A program made the translations under genes and the position numbers. A DNA stretch of 42,578 nucleotides from Vermiphilus sp. (lineage in GTDB: Bacteria > Ratteibacteria > UBA8468 > B48-G9 > DTJG01): assembly GCA_020722805.1 (NCBI GenBank), contig DYKA01000003.1, positions 1 through 42,578 on the forward strand, read 5' to 3'. Shown one piece after another: positions 7,656-16,053 of this stretch. The first letter of the stretch is position 1. Every line of letters starts with the position of its first letter. The notes below the pieces were generated by a model that did not search any database, was not told the origin of the DNA, and saw only the letters and a program-made list of their open reading frames with translations.

Positions 7656-9079
7656 AAAGAAAGTCCTCATTCATTTTTCTTGTTCTTGCTTGTGGTCTTC
7701 TGCCTTGCTTCAGTTTTCCACCGTTTAAAATCTGGATTCTCGGATGGTTCGGGCTTGTGCCCCTTTTATTTCTATTTGAAGAAAAACACACTGTCCGGAA
7801 TTTTTTCACGGGATTGCTTGCCGGTTTTGTTTTTCATGCGTTTTTGCTGAACTGGATTTTTTCTGTGGCCGGATTTTTTTACCTGCTTCTGGCTTTCTAT
7901 CTGGCGATAAACTGGGCGATATTTTTCTCTCTTGTTTTTGCTCTGCCTGAAAAAACAATCGTTCCCGTATCAGCATGCCTCTGGTATTTTCTTGAGATTC
8001 TCAGAAGATTTGTATTAACTGGTTTTCCATGGCTGCCTTTTTCACTTTCACAGTGGAATAATCCAGCAATTGCAGGAACTGTTTCAATCTACGGCTCTGC
8101 CGGGTTATCCTGTTTGATTGTTGCATTCAACATTTCATTTTACAGGTTTCTTCGCCGCAGGGGAACCATTAGCATACCTGTAATTCTCATTATCATGATT
8201 GTTTCTTATGCTGTTTCAACAATTTTTGCAGAATACAGAGGAAAAACAAATTTTGTTAGTGTGGCAGCAATTCAGGGGAATACAGGATATTTTGGTCAGG
8301 CTCCGGAAGAATCATTTGAAAAATACAGGAAACTTACTGATTCAATCAGATGGAATCCTGAAATTGTGGTGTGGCCAGAAAGCAGTTATCCCTCAATCAT
8401 TGATTGGAATGGCAGCGTAATTAAATATCTGAAAAGAAAATCCTTTGACTTTCCGGTTCTTGTCGGAACGATGAGCGAGGAAAATGGCAATATTTATAAC
8501 AGCGCCTGTCTTTTCAATAAGGGCAAGATTTTCAGATATCACAAGACACACCTTGTTCCTTTTGGCGAATATGTTCCGGCAAGGCATCTATCCTTGATAA
8601 GAAAAATATATCTCAGATTTGCTGGTGGAATGCCTGAAATAAAACCTGGCTCTGTCATCAAAACATTTGAAATTAATGATAAAAACTTTTCAGCACTTAT
8701 CTGTTTTGAAAATATATTTCCCGAAATTACAGCGGAATCTGCAAGAAACCAATCTGAATTTTTTGTTGTTATCACAAATGATTCATGGTATGGAAATTCC
8801 TTTGGTCCGTATCAGCATTTTGCTCATAATATTTTTCGGGCGTGCGAAACAGGAAGATATGTTATTCAGGTATCAACAACGGGTTTAACAGGCATTGTAT
8901 CAAATTCAGGAAGATTCAATGTTTTTCAAAAAAATGGAAAAGAACTCTTTGTTGATGGTATTATGAATATCAGGATGCAGAAAACCAATGATGTGAGAAC
9001 AATTTACACGGCACTCGGTGAAATCGGCATCTCAATGATATTTTTGATTATTACGGGGGTTTGTCTATGCAGAGATTAA
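7652..9079 (+). CDS. lnt: Apolipoprotein N-acyltransferase
   Basis: Lnt adds the third acyl chain to the N-terminal cysteine of lipoproteins in the inner membrane of Gram-negative bacteria. The 475-residue product begins with several hydrophobic membrane segments (about 1-190), followed by a nitrilase-like periplasmic domain. The catalytic triad is visible as Glu in VVWPESSYPS, Lys in RYHKTHLVPFGEYVP and Cys in ALICFENIFPE. A final membrane segment closes the protein. The start is TTG at 7652, overlapping the TGA of the flavodiiron gene. Its 3' end overlaps rnc by 13 bases. Confidence 0.93.
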   Translation: MKRKSSFIFLVLACGLLPCFSFPPFKIWILGWFGLVPLLFLFEEKHTVRNFFTGLLAGFVFHAFLLNWIFSVAGFFYLLLAFYLAINWAIFFSLVFALPEKTIVPVSACLWYFLEILRRFVLTGFPWLPFSLSQWNNPAIAGTVSIYGSAGLSCLIVAFNISFYRFLRRRGTISIPVILIIMIVSYAVSTIFAEYRGKTNFVSVAAIQGNTGYFGQAPEESFEKYRKLTDSIRWNPEIVVWPESSYPSIIDWNGSVIKYLKRKSFDFPVLVGTMSEENGNIYNSACLFNKGKIFRYHKTHLVPFGEYVPARHLSLIRKIYLRFAGGMPEIKPGSVIKTFEINDKNFSALICFENIFPEITAESARNQSEFFVVITNDSWYGNSFGPYQHFAHNIFRACETGRYVIQVSTTGLTGIVSNSGRFNVFQKNGKELFVDGIMNIRMQKTNDVRTIYTALGEIGISMIFLIITGVCLCRD

Positions 9080-9711
9080 AAAAACTTGAAGAACAAATAG
9101 GATACACATTCCGCGATACAGGTTTGCTTGAAGTGGCTATGACACATTCTTCCTATGCTCATGAGAAAAAAATTCAATCATATGAAAGATTAGAATTCCT
9201 GGGAGATGCAGTGCTTAACTTTACTGTTGCGTCAGAAATTTTTAGGCAGAATCCCGACAGGGACGAAAGTTTTCTCACCAATCTTAAGTCCGCATATGTG
9301 AACAGGGAATATTTGCATCGCCTTGGAAAAAATCTTGGACTCAAAAAAATACTCAGACACTCAGGTCCAGATGACATCCGACTGGATCAGGCAGTTGAAG
9401 CGTTAATTGGGGCCATATACATTGACGGTGGATACCGTTACGCAAGAAGGTTTATCAAAAAATACATTCTGAGAAAGAAGATAAAACCTCTGGAGGACTA
9501 TAAGGGGTTGATAAAAACACTATCAATGAGAAAGTTTAACAAAAATGTTATATACAGGGTGGAAAAGGAATCCGGTCCGCCGCATAAAAAAACATTTCAG
9601 GTCATCGCCAGAATTCCAGGTCAACAAATTTCTGCAACAGGAACAGGCAGAACAAAAAAAGAAGCAGAAATGATGGCATCCAGAATTCTTCTAAAAAAAC
9701 TGAGCGACTGA
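9067..9711 (+). CDS. rnc: Ribonuclease III
   Basis: RNase III cuts double-stranded RNA, including rRNA precursors. I prefer ATG 9067 (214 residues) over the TTG at 9061, because GGGGG lies about 7 bases upstream of the ATG. The signature YERLEFLGDA (about 39-48) and DQAVEALIGAIYIDGG supply the acidic active-site residues Glu40, Asp47, Asp108 and Glu111. A C-terminal double-stranded RNA-binding domain follows (about 145-214) and includes ATGTGRTKKEAEMMAS. It ends the purB-to-rnc run and converges with yidC one base later. Confidence 0.96.
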   Translation: MQRLKKLEEQIGYTFRDTGLLEVAMTHSSYAHEKKIQSYERLEFLGDAVLNFTVASEIFRQNPDRDESFLTNLKSAYVNREYLHRLGKNLGLKKILRHSGPDDIRLDQAVEALIGAIYIDGGYRYARRFIKKYILRKKIKPLEDYKGLIKTLSMRKFNKNVIYRVEKESGPPHKKTFQVIARIPGQQISATGTGRTKKEAEMMASRILLKKLSD

Positions 9712-9712
9712 A

Positions 9713-11221
9713 TTATTTTTTTGAAATCTTATAGATATAGTACTGTTCAAAAACTCCCATAATGTTCATACTTACCCAGTAAAGCAACAGTCCAGATGAA
9801 AAATTATAAAACAACACCAGCATCATCAGTGGGAGCACTATGTTCATAAATTTTTGCGACTGTTCAACAGCCGGCGACATCTTTTGCTGAAAAAATGAAC
9901 TGATAAACATGAGAATAGGCAACACATTAACATGAAACGAACCAATTGTTGCAACTGTATCTGGCATGGAGAGGTCTTTCATCCATAGAATGAATTTGCT
10001 GCCCCTCAAGAATACAGAACTCCGCAGCGCGAGAAAAAACCCAACAAAAATCGGGATTTGAATCAGCATGGGCAGACATCCACCAAAAGGATTTATTTTA
10101 AATTCCCTGTAAAGGTTCATCATTTCCTTCTGCATCATCTGGGGATTATTCTTGTATTTTTTCTGAATTTCCTGGAGATAAGGCTTGAGTCTTTGCATTT
10201 GTTTCATTGACCTTAAACTGTTTCTGGTAAGAGGAAAGAATATTATCTTTATCAGAACAGTTAGAATGATAATTGTAAACCCCCAGTTGGGTATAAACCT
10301 GTGAATCGCATTGAGCACAGAGAAAATTATTCTACCCATTGAAACAAAGAAGCCAGTTCCGAATATTCTTATGTCATTGATCTCATTTTTTGCCACAAAA
10401 TAGTCAGAAGGTCCGATATAACAAACTAGAGGAAATTTTTTTGTTTCCCCCGGCAGTATCTCAAAAGATGGAATCCTGAATCCCCATTTTATTTTTGAGG
10501 CCCTATTTTCAATGTTGAATTCAACCGGTATATTTGTTTTGAAATAGTACATCTGATATCTTGTCCTGACAACGCAGACATTACCGGAAATCCTCTCCTT
10601 GATCTGTCTTGAGATATTGAATTTATCCAGTTTGCTGCCATTGGTAATAAGACACTCAACAGAAGAGTCCTCCGGATGCCTGCGGTCAAGAACAAGAGAG
10701 CCGAGAAACAGATTTATCTCAGGGCTTGTGACCTTTTCTTTTGAAAGATTTTTTATCAGTATGTCAGTATTCCATGTATACCTTGAAGGAACGATTTCTA
10801 TCTTTTTTTCAATCCCGATTCCATTCCTTTCGGCCCGCAAAACCAGCAGTTTCTCTGATGGGATGGAGGCAAGTACATATTCAATCTGTCTGGTTTCTTC
10901 GTTGACAAAGTCAAGGAGCGTTATACCATTTTCAAAAAAAGTAAATCTTTCTTCTCCGGGTCTGGTGTATCCGGAAAGAGAAAAAGAAACAATTTTTCCG
11001 CCAAGAAGGTCAAGATGTCCAGCAAACAACTCATTTCCGAATTTAACCTGAGTGTCGGATACAGCATAGTCGGTTTCTGCTTGAACCTGCCTTATAGTTT
11101 CTGTCTGAATTCTTTTTCCCTGAGTCTGAACAGGTCTTTCCTTTCTTGATGTAATACTGAAAAGAACGATAACCGTGAGAGCAAGTGCAAATGCAATCAT
11201 GATTCTTGTTTCTTCTTTCAT
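9713..11221 (-). CDS. yidC: Membrane protein insertase YidC
   Basis: YidC inserts and folds inner-membrane proteins, alone or with SecYEG. The 502-residue product has an N-terminal membrane segment ([15 protein letters not shown]) and a large periplasmic beta domain (about 55-285) typical of Gram-negative YidC. The conserved five-helix insertase core starts near residue 300 and includes [39 protein letters not shown] and a final [12 protein letters not shown]. It overlaps yidD by 4 bases and ends the minus-strand set rpmH-rnpA-yidD-yidC. No intrinsic terminator is evident in the one-base gap to rnc. Confidence 0.97.
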   Translation of the reverse strand: MKEETRIMIAFALALTVIVLFSITSRKERPVQTQGKRIQTETIRQVQAETDYAVSDTQVKFGNELFAGHLDLLGGKIVSFSLSGYTRPGEERFTFFENGITLLDFVNEETRQIEYVLASIPSEKLLVLRAERNGIGIEKKIEIVPSRYTWNTDILIKNLSKEKVTSPEINLFLGSLVLDRRHPEDSSVECLITNGSKLDKFNISRQIKERISGNVCVVRTRYQMYYFKTNIPVEFNIENRASKIKWGFRIPSFEILPGETKKFPLVCYIGPSDYFVAKNEINDIRIFGTGFFVSMGRIIFSVLNAIHRFIPNWGFTIIILTVLIKIIFFPLTRNSLRSMKQMQRLKPYLQEIQKKYKNNPQMMQKEMMNLYREFKINPFGGCLPMLIQIPIFVGFFLALRSSVFLRGSKFILWMKDLSMPDTVATIGSFHVNVLPILMFISSFFQQKMSPAVEQSQKFMNIVLPLMMLVLFYNFSSGLLLYWVSMNIMGVFEQYYIYKISKK

Positions 11222-11445
11222 TTATTCGTCCTCTCAGGCAGCGGGTCATATCCACCCTGGTTAAATGGATGGCATCTTATTATTCTTTTTAGAAATAGAA
11301 TGCTCCCGGGCAACGGTCCAAACCTTTCCACTGCCTCAATGAAATAATTTGAACAGCTTGGATAAAATCTACAGTTTCTACCCAAAACTGGAGAAAACAC
11401 ACTCTGATAAAAACGAACAATCAGCACTATCACTTTCACAAACAT
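11218..11445 (-). CDS. yidD: Membrane protein insertion efficiency factor YidD
   Basis: A small protein conserved next to yidC that assists membrane insertion. From the ATG at 11445 it has 75 residues: a hydrophobic start ([17 protein letters not shown]), then the diagnostic [10 protein letters not shown] and [16 protein letters not shown] chose this start because family members begin just before this helix; an upstream ATG at 11469 would add eight polar residues. The 5' end overlaps rnpA by 10 bases, or by 34 with the longer start. Confidence 0.9.
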   Translation of the reverse strand: MFVKVIVLIVRFYQSVFSPVLGRNCRFYPSCSNYFIEAVERFGPLPGSILFLKRIIRCHPFNQGGYDPLPERTNK

Positions 11446-11729
11446 ATCTTTTTCTCTGTTTCGCTCCATTCTCTTTCAATATCCTTTTCTGTAAGATTTC
11501 GCAGATCTGTTTTTATTCTGATGAAATAATCTCCGCTTTTCAGACGCTTCCTTATAAGGGTTCTGATCTTTCTTTTCACTTTGTTTCTTATAACTGAATT
11601 GCCACAATAGCCGTGTATTTGAAATCCTATTCTAAGAGTTCTGTCTGGTGTTTTTCTGTAGTACAGGTCAAAGTATTCACCCCTTGTCCTTTCTCCATTT
11701 CTTATAATCTCCAGAATGCTTTTCTTCAT
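11436..11729 (-). CDS. rnpA: Ribonuclease P protein component
   Basis: RnpA is the protein subunit of RNase P, which matures tRNA 5' ends together with the M1-type RNA. The 97-residue product carries the basic RNR motif [17 protein letters not shown] (about 44-60), with the preceding [12 protein letters not shown] segment. Its ATG overlaps the rpmH TGA (ATGA), the classic L34-RNase P arrangement. The gene for the RNA subunit is not in this window. Confidence 0.95.
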   Translation of the reverse strand: MKKSILEIIRNGERTRGEYFDLYYRKTPDRTLRIGFQIHGYCGNSVIRNKVKRKIRTLIRKRLKSGDYFIRIKTDLRNLTEKDIEREWSETEKKICL

Positions 11730-11860
11730 ATGGATACTGATTTTCTTCCCTTTTTTCTCCTTCTTGAGAAAATCTTTCTTCCAGTGTGCGTACTCATTCT
11801 TTTTCTGAAACCATGAACCTTTTTTCTCTTGCGCTTGTTTGGTTTTAATGTAATTGACAT
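11726..11860 (-). CDS. rpmH: 50S ribosomal protein L34
   Basis: A 44-residue basic protein absent from the ORF track because of its size. It reads [20 protein letters not shown] at the N-terminus and ends [12 protein letters not shown], matching the KPxxRKRKxxHGFRxRM and GRKxxxRRRxKGRxxLS pattern of L34. AAGGAG lies 5 bases before the ATG. It overlaps rnpA by 4 bases and follows surE after 9 bases. In many bacteria dnaA flanks rpmH; here surE takes that upstream place on the same strand. Confidence 0.97.
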   Translation of the reverse strand: MSITLKPNKRKRKKVHGFRKRMSTHTGRKIFSRRRKKGRKSVSI

Positions 11861-11869
11861 AACGGCTCC

Positions 11870-12637
11870 TTATTCATTAAGATTCCATCCTGAAAAATAA
11901 TTGATACACCTGTAATCAGTAAGGTCAATGCTCAATGGTGTAAGAGCAATATATCCTTCTCTTAATGCCCGGGTGTCAGATTCAGCAGTATCCATTTCTT
12001 CCATAAACTCACCTGTAAGCCAGTAATAAACCTTTTTCCCTGGATTTATTCGTTTCTCATATCTTTCCCTGTAGCGCGCCCTGCTCAGGGGAACAACTTT
12101 TACACCCCTGGGTTTTTCACCATGAGTAGATGGTACATTCACATTTAACAGAGTATTCTCCGGAATTTTGTTTTTCAGCATTAAAGATGCCAGTTTTTTC
12201 GCGAAATCCGCAGCAAATGAAAAATCCGGATTTTCAAGGCAGTCAAGAGAAATCGCAAAAGCAGGAATGCCCAGTATCACTGCTTCAGCAGCAGCCGAAA
12301 CAGTCCCTGAATATAAGACATCTATTCCAAGATTAGAACCAAGATTAATCCCTGAAATTACAAGATCCGGTTTTTCCCCGAGAAGACAGTAAACTGCTAT
12401 CTTAATACAGTCAGCAGGCATACCGTTTACACTGTATCCCTTTATCCCTGCAGGCAGATTTACTTCCTTAACCTTCAGAGGCATATTCAATGTTATGGCA
12501 TGTCCAATACTACTTCTTTCAACTTCCGGGGCAACAACTGCAACACTGAACAAACTGAGCAATTCTCTGCACAGAACATTCAATCCTTCAGCAAAAATTC
12601 CATCATCATTTGAAATAAGTACAAGTTTCTCTTTCAT
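11870..12637 (-). CDS. surE: 5'/3'-nucleotidase SurE
   Basis: SurE is a metal-dependent nucleoside monophosphate phosphatase. From ATG 12637 it has 255 residues, the usual length. LISNDDG near residue 11 holds the metal-binding aspartates, and ISGINLGSNLGIDVLYSGTV holds the conserved Asn and Ser. GVKVVPLSRARYRERYEKRI and DTRALREGYIALTPLSID match the C-terminal family blocks. The ORF-track start at 12850 is wrong: its first 71 codons run through the tRNA-Ala gene. AAGGTG is a plausible ribosome binding site. The gene may be read from the tRNA promoter. Confidence 0.95.
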   Translation of the reverse strand: MKEKLVLISNDDGIFAEGLNVLCRELLSLFSVAVVAPEVERSSIGHAITLNMPLKVKEVNLPAGIKGYSVNGMPADCIKIAVYCLLGEKPDLVISGINLGSNLGIDVLYSGTVSAAAEAVILGIPAFAISLDCLENPDFSFAADFAKKLASLMLKNKIPENTLLNVNVPSTHGEKPRGVKVVPLSRARYRERYEKRINPGKKVYYWLTGEFMEEMDTAESDTRALREGYIALTPLSIDLTDYRCINYFSGWNLNE

Positions 12638-12660
12638 CTCACACCTTAAAGTAATGGGTA

Positions 12661-12733
12661 TGGAGCAGACCGGAGTTGAACCGGCGGCCTCCAGAGTGCG
12701 ATTCTGGCGCTCTCCCATCTGAGCTACTGCCCC
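12661..12733 (-). tRNA. tRNA-Ala (anticodon CGC)
   Basis: A complete 73-base cloverleaf. The acceptor pairs GGGGCAG with CTGCTCC and contains the G3-U70 wobble that identifies tRNA-Ala. The D arm is GCTC/GAGC, the anticodon stem is CCAGA/TCTGG around loop ATCGCAC (anticodon CGC, reading GCG), and the T arm is GCCGG TTCAACT CCGGT. The discriminator is A and the CCA end is not encoded. It lies just upstream of surE on the same strand. Confidence 0.97.
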
Positions 12734-12744
12734 TGTAAAAATTA

Positions 12745-12773
12745 AGTTTATCATAAAAAATGTTGCTGGACAA
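12745..12773 (-). promoter_or_regulatory. Probable promoter of tRNA-Ala (and perhaps surE)
   Basis: On the minus strand TTGTCC (12768-12773), a 17-base spacer and TAAACT (12745-12750) lie just ahead of the tRNA 5' end at 12733. It overlaps the divergent mtlD promoter on the other strand. Confidence 0.5.
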
Positions 12774-12792
12774 GGAATATAGGTGTTAAAAT
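12763..12792 (+). promoter_or_regulatory. Probable promoter of mtlD
   Basis: TTGCTG at 12763-12768, an 18-base spacer and TAAAAT at 12787-12792 predict transcription start near 12799. That leaves a short leader carrying the GGGAAG ribosome binding site before ATG 12816. It overlaps the opposing tRNA-Ala promoter. Confidence 0.5.
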
Positions 12793-12815
12793 ACATACGA
12801 CAACAGGGAAGATTA

Positions 12816-13997
12816 ATGAAAAAAGTTATGCATTTTGGAGCAGGAAACATTGGAAGGGGATTTTTCGGACAACTTTATCATGAGTCCGGATATCACATCA
12901 TCTTCGTTGACATTGTGGATGAAATCATAAAAACAATAAATGAGAAATCTCAATACCCGATCTGGATAGTGGGCGATGAACTGGAAAAAATAACTATTAA
13001 TAATATCTCTGGTATTTCACTGCAAGACCAGCAGACAATAGTGGATGCGTGTTCAGAGATTGACCTCATAAGTTTCTCTGTTGGCGCAAACAATGTTAAA
13101 GGTATTGCTCCTGTCCTTGCAAGAATCATTGAAAAAAAATTCTCAATGGAAAAACCAGGTTTTCTCAACATAATCATCGGAGAAAACCTGAAGGATGCGT
13201 CAGGAATTGTAAAACAAATGATAAATCAACACCTTCCGCAAAATTTCAAGAATATAATGGATGAAAAGGTCGGACTGGTAGAGACAGTACTCAGCAGAAT
13301 GGTGCCAGTAGTTCCTGATGAACTGAAAAAACAATATCCGCTGATTGTGCTTGTTGAACCATACAGGATTATGCCGGTCGCAAAAAACATGTTCAGGGGC
13401 AATATCCCTGATGTAAAAGGATTTTTGATGGTTGATAACATAGAACCATATGAGGCAATGAAACTCTACATACATAACTTTACCCATGCTGCTTTTGCAT
13501 ATGCGGGACATAGGAAAAACTACAAATTTATCTGGGAATCCGTCAGAGATAGAAAAATAGAAAATCTTGTTCAAAGGGCATATCTTGAAATCAAGCAGGC
13601 AATTCATAAGAAATACAGGATTGAAAATGAAAGAATTGATGCATACTACACGGACCTGATAAAAAGATTTTCCAATAAGGGACTCGGTGACACAATCGTA
13701 AGAGTTGGCAGAGAACCAATAAGGAAACTGGGTCCTAAGGAAAGAATAATCGGCGCTGCAGAATTATGCGAAAAACAGGGGATAACCCCTGAGTATGTAT
13801 GTCTTTTTGCCGGTTTCTGTCTTCATTATGATGAAGCATCAGACCCAGAAAGCCAGAAACTTCAGACACTCCTCTCAACAAACGGAATAGACAGCGTGCT
13901 GAAAAACATATCAGGCCTCAGTAAAAACGACCCTGTTTTCGTCAGAGTCAAGGAAAACTATACGAGTTTTTGGAAAATATTGAAGGAAGTGTTATAA
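12816..13997 (+). CDS. mtlD: Mannitol-1-phosphate 5-dehydrogenase family protein
   Basis: A 393-residue member of the polyol-specific long-chain dehydrogenases, which interconvert mannitol 1-phosphate and fructose 6-phosphate with NAD. The N-terminal Rossmann motif is MHFGAGNIGRGFFG. The C-terminal domain has MKLYIHNFTHAAFAYAGH, matching the family catalytic pattern with its conserved Lys, Asn and His. I chose ATG 12816, not the GTG at 12783: the GTG overlaps the -10 box, whereas 12816 follows GGGAAG. No mannitol PTS component is nearby, so the exact phosphorylated polyol is uncertain. Confidence 0.85.
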   Translation: MKKVMHFGAGNIGRGFFGQLYHESGYHIIFVDIVDEIIKTINEKSQYPIWIVGDELEKITINNISGISLQDQQTIVDACSEIDLISFSVGANNVKGIAPVLARIIEKKFSMEKPGFLNIIIGENLKDASGIVKQMINQHLPQNFKNIMDEKVGLVETVLSRMVPVVPDELKKQYPLIVLVEPYRIMPVAKNMFRGNIPDVKGFLMVDNIEPYEAMKLYIHNFTHAAFAYAGHRKNYKFIWESVRDRKIENLVQRAYLEIKQAIHKKYRIENERIDAYYTDLIKRFSNKGLGDTIVRVGREPIRKLGPKERIIGAAELCEKQGITPEYVCLFAGFCLHYDEASDPESQKLQTLLSTNGIDSVLKNISGLSKNDPVFVRVKENYTSFWKILKEVL

Positions 13998-13998
13998 T
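13970..13998 (+). promoter_or_regulatory. Probable promoter of the alcohol dehydrogenase/E1-E2 operon
   Basis: TTGGAA (13970-13975), a 17-base spacer and a consensus TATAAT (13993-13998) predict transcription start near 14005. The -10 box contains the TAA stop codon of mtlD. A small inverted repeat, CTGCT/AGCAG (14001-14005 and 14014-14018), lies at the start of the leader, and AGGAG at 14031-14035 is the ribosome binding site for ATG 14042. Confidence 0.65.
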
Positions 13999-14041
13999 TT
14001 CTGCTATGTTTTAAGCAGTATTAAATGGTCAGGAGATGAAA

Positions 14042-15079
14042 ATGGCGAAAGCGGCATTGCTTGTAAACGTTGAAAATCTCAAGATTGTTGAAAGAGATAT
14101 ACCTCGCCCTGACACCGGAGAAATTCTCATCAGGGTTAAATCGTGTGCAATATGCGGAACTGACATTAAGGTTTTTCATCACGGTCATAAACACATTGTA
14201 TTTCCAAGAATCACCGGTCATGAACTGAGCGGTGTTATTGAAGAAACCGGGCCAGCCGTGAAGAAATTCAAGCCAGGTGATAAGGTCGCAGTGGCTCCTG
14301 CAATTCCCTGTGGTGAGTGCTATTATTGCAGGCGGGGATGGCAGTCAATGTGCGACAATCTCAAGGCAATCGGCTATCACTTTGATGGGGGTTTTGCACA
14401 ATATATGATTGTGCCTGAGGTTGCTGTTAGAAACGGCTGTGTTAATCTTGTTCCCGACAACCTTAGTTTTGATGAAGCCGCACTTGCCGAACCACTTGCA
14501 TGCGTCATCAATGGTCAGCAATTAAGCAGGGTTGAAATGGGAGATACAGTGTTGATTCTTGGAGCAGGCCCAATCGGGTGTCTACATGCGGAACTTGCAA
14601 AGAATATAGGCGCTTCAAAGGTTATTCTTGCCGATGTCGTGCAAAACCGGCTTGATATGGCAGGATTCACCGGTGCAATAAGGGTCAACACAAAACAAAC
14701 AGACCTGAAGAAGTTCGTCGCAGAACAAACTGATGGAAGAATGGCTGACAGGGTTATTGTGGCTGTGGGTGTGCCTGAAGCCCAGGAGCAATCCCTTGAA
14801 CTTGTCTCAAAAAGAGGCTCGGTCAATTTTTTTGGAGGACTTCCAAAAGAATCGCCATTTGCCAGGATAAATACAAACATTCTTCACTATGGTGAAAGTT
14901 TTGTAACCGGAACTCACGGTTCAACTCCACTTCACAACAGGATGGCGCTTGATTTTATTGCTGCGGGAAAATTTCAGATAAGAAACTATATCAGTAAAAA
15001 AATACCTCTTGAACAGATTGTTGAGGGTCTGAAAGAGGTTGAAGAAAGAAAGGTTGTAAAGATCATAGTTAATCCATAA
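14042..15079 (+). CDS. Zinc-dependent medium-chain alcohol/polyol dehydrogenase
   Basis: A 345-residue zinc MDR enzyme that oxidises a secondary alcohol or polyol with NAD(P). Catalytic zinc ligands are Cys38 (AICGTD) and His60-Glu61 (ITGHELSG). A structural zinc site is formed by Cys90, 93, 96 and 104 (PCGECYYCRRGWQSMC). The Rossmann motif is LILGAGPIGCLHAELA. ATG 14042 is preferred over 14036 because AGGAG abuts 14036 directly but sits six bases from 14042. Sorbitol, galactitol-phosphate, threonine and 2,3-butanediol dehydrogenases share this pattern. Its place before E1/E2 genes makes a butanediol/acetoin link possible, but this is inference. Confidence 0.85.
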   Translation: MAKAALLVNVENLKIVERDIPRPDTGEILIRVKSCAICGTDIKVFHHGHKHIVFPRITGHELSGVIEETGPAVKKFKPGDKVAVAPAIPCGECYYCRRGWQSMCDNLKAIGYHFDGGFAQYMIVPEVAVRNGCVNLVPDNLSFDEAALAEPLACVINGQQLSRVEMGDTVLILGAGPIGCLHAELAKNIGASKVILADVVQNRLDMAGFTGAIRVNTKQTDLKKFVAEQTDGRMADRVIVAVGVPEAQEQSLELVSKRGSVNFFGGLPKESPFARINTNILHYGESFVTGTHGSTPLHNRMALDFIAAGKFQIRNYISKKIPLEQIVEGLKEVEERKVVKIIVNP

Positions 15080-15090
15080 AAGGGGCTGGA

Positions 15091-16053
15091 ATGTACAATA
15101 TTTCAAAAGATGAAGCAGCAAAACTGCTCAGACAGATGATGGAAATCAGGCAGTTTGAAGATAAGATTATGGAACTTCTGGCAAAGAATATTGCTGAAGG
15201 GGGTTCCCATCTATATGCTGGAATGGAAGCAGTCGCAGTGGGAATGATATCAAGTTTGAAGCCAGATGATTATATTACAAGCACACACAGGGGGCATGGC
15301 CACGCGATTGCAAAAGATGGAGACCTCAATGCGCTGATGGCAGAGATACTCGGCAAAAAGACTGGCGTTTGCAAGGGGAAGGGAGGTTCCCTTCATCTTG
15401 CAGATCTCAACAAAGGGAATCTTGGAGCAAATGGGATAGTTGCAGGCGGACTCGGAATAGCAACTGGCGCAGCACTCGCACTGAAAATGCAGAAGAGCTC
15501 AAAAATCGTTGTATGTTTTTTTGGAGATGGTGCTCTGAACAATGGGATAACACATGAATGTATGAATATGGCCTCATTGTGGAAACTTCCTGTGCTGTAT
15601 CTTTGCGAAAATAATCTTTACGCGATGAGTGTTTGCATAGACCGCGCGTGTTCTGTAAAGGACTTTAAGAAAAGGGCCGGTGCATATGATATGCCCGCTG
15701 ATGTTGTGGATGGAATGGATGTCCTCGCAGTAAAGGAGGCAGCAACAAAGTGGATAGAATATGTCCGAAACGGGAACGGACCCTGTCTGCTGATCTGTAA
15801 CACCTATCGTTACTACGGACACAGCCGCAGTGATCCGCGCGTTTACAGAACGAAGGAAGAAGAGAAATTATACAGGGAAAAAGACCCGATACCGGGTTTT
15901 GCCCGTAAATGCATAGAAAAAAAATGGCTGACTGAAAATGAGATTAAGCAGATTGAGGCATCAGTGTCAAAAGCAATAGAAGAGGCAACAGAGTTTGCGA
16001 TAAAAAGCCCACTGCCGGACCCTGAAGAACTCTATTTGGATCTTTATGTATGA
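15091..16053 (+). CDS. Thiamine-diphosphate-dependent dehydrogenase E1 component, alpha subunit
   Basis: The 320-residue alpha subunit of a 2-oxo acid or acetoin dehydrogenase complex. The thiamine diphosphate/magnesium motif runs from GDGALNNGITHE to CENNLYAMS (about 148-178). THRGHGHAIAKDG and GKGGSLHLAD are the family active-site segments, and TYRYYGHSRSDP is the conserved phosphorylation-loop-like region. Length and motifs are closest to the short AcoA/PdhA type. The beta subunit and E2 follow with 4-base overlaps. Whether the substrate is pyruvate, acetoin or a branched-chain acid cannot be told from sequence by eye. Confidence 0.93.
   Translation: MYNISKDEAAKLLRQMMEIRQFEDKIMELLAKNIAEGGSHLYAGMEAVAVGMISSLKPDDYITSTHRGHGHAIAKDGDLNALMAEILGKKTGVCKGKGGSLHLADLNKGNLGANGIVAGGLGIATGAALALKMQKSSKIVVCFFGDGALNNGITHECMNMASLWKLPVLYLCENNLYAMSVCIDRACSVKDFKKRAGAYDMPADVVDGMDVLAVKEAATKWIEYVRNGNGPCLLICNTYRYYGHSRSDPRVYRTKEEEKLYREKDPIPGFARKCIEKKWLTENEIKQIEASVSKAIEEATEFAIKSPLPDPEELYLDLYV

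Noticed and set aside
12638-12850. N-terminal extension of surE in the ORF track
   Set aside because: It is the translation of the tRNA-Ala gene; SurE homologues begin just before the SNDDG motif, at 12637.
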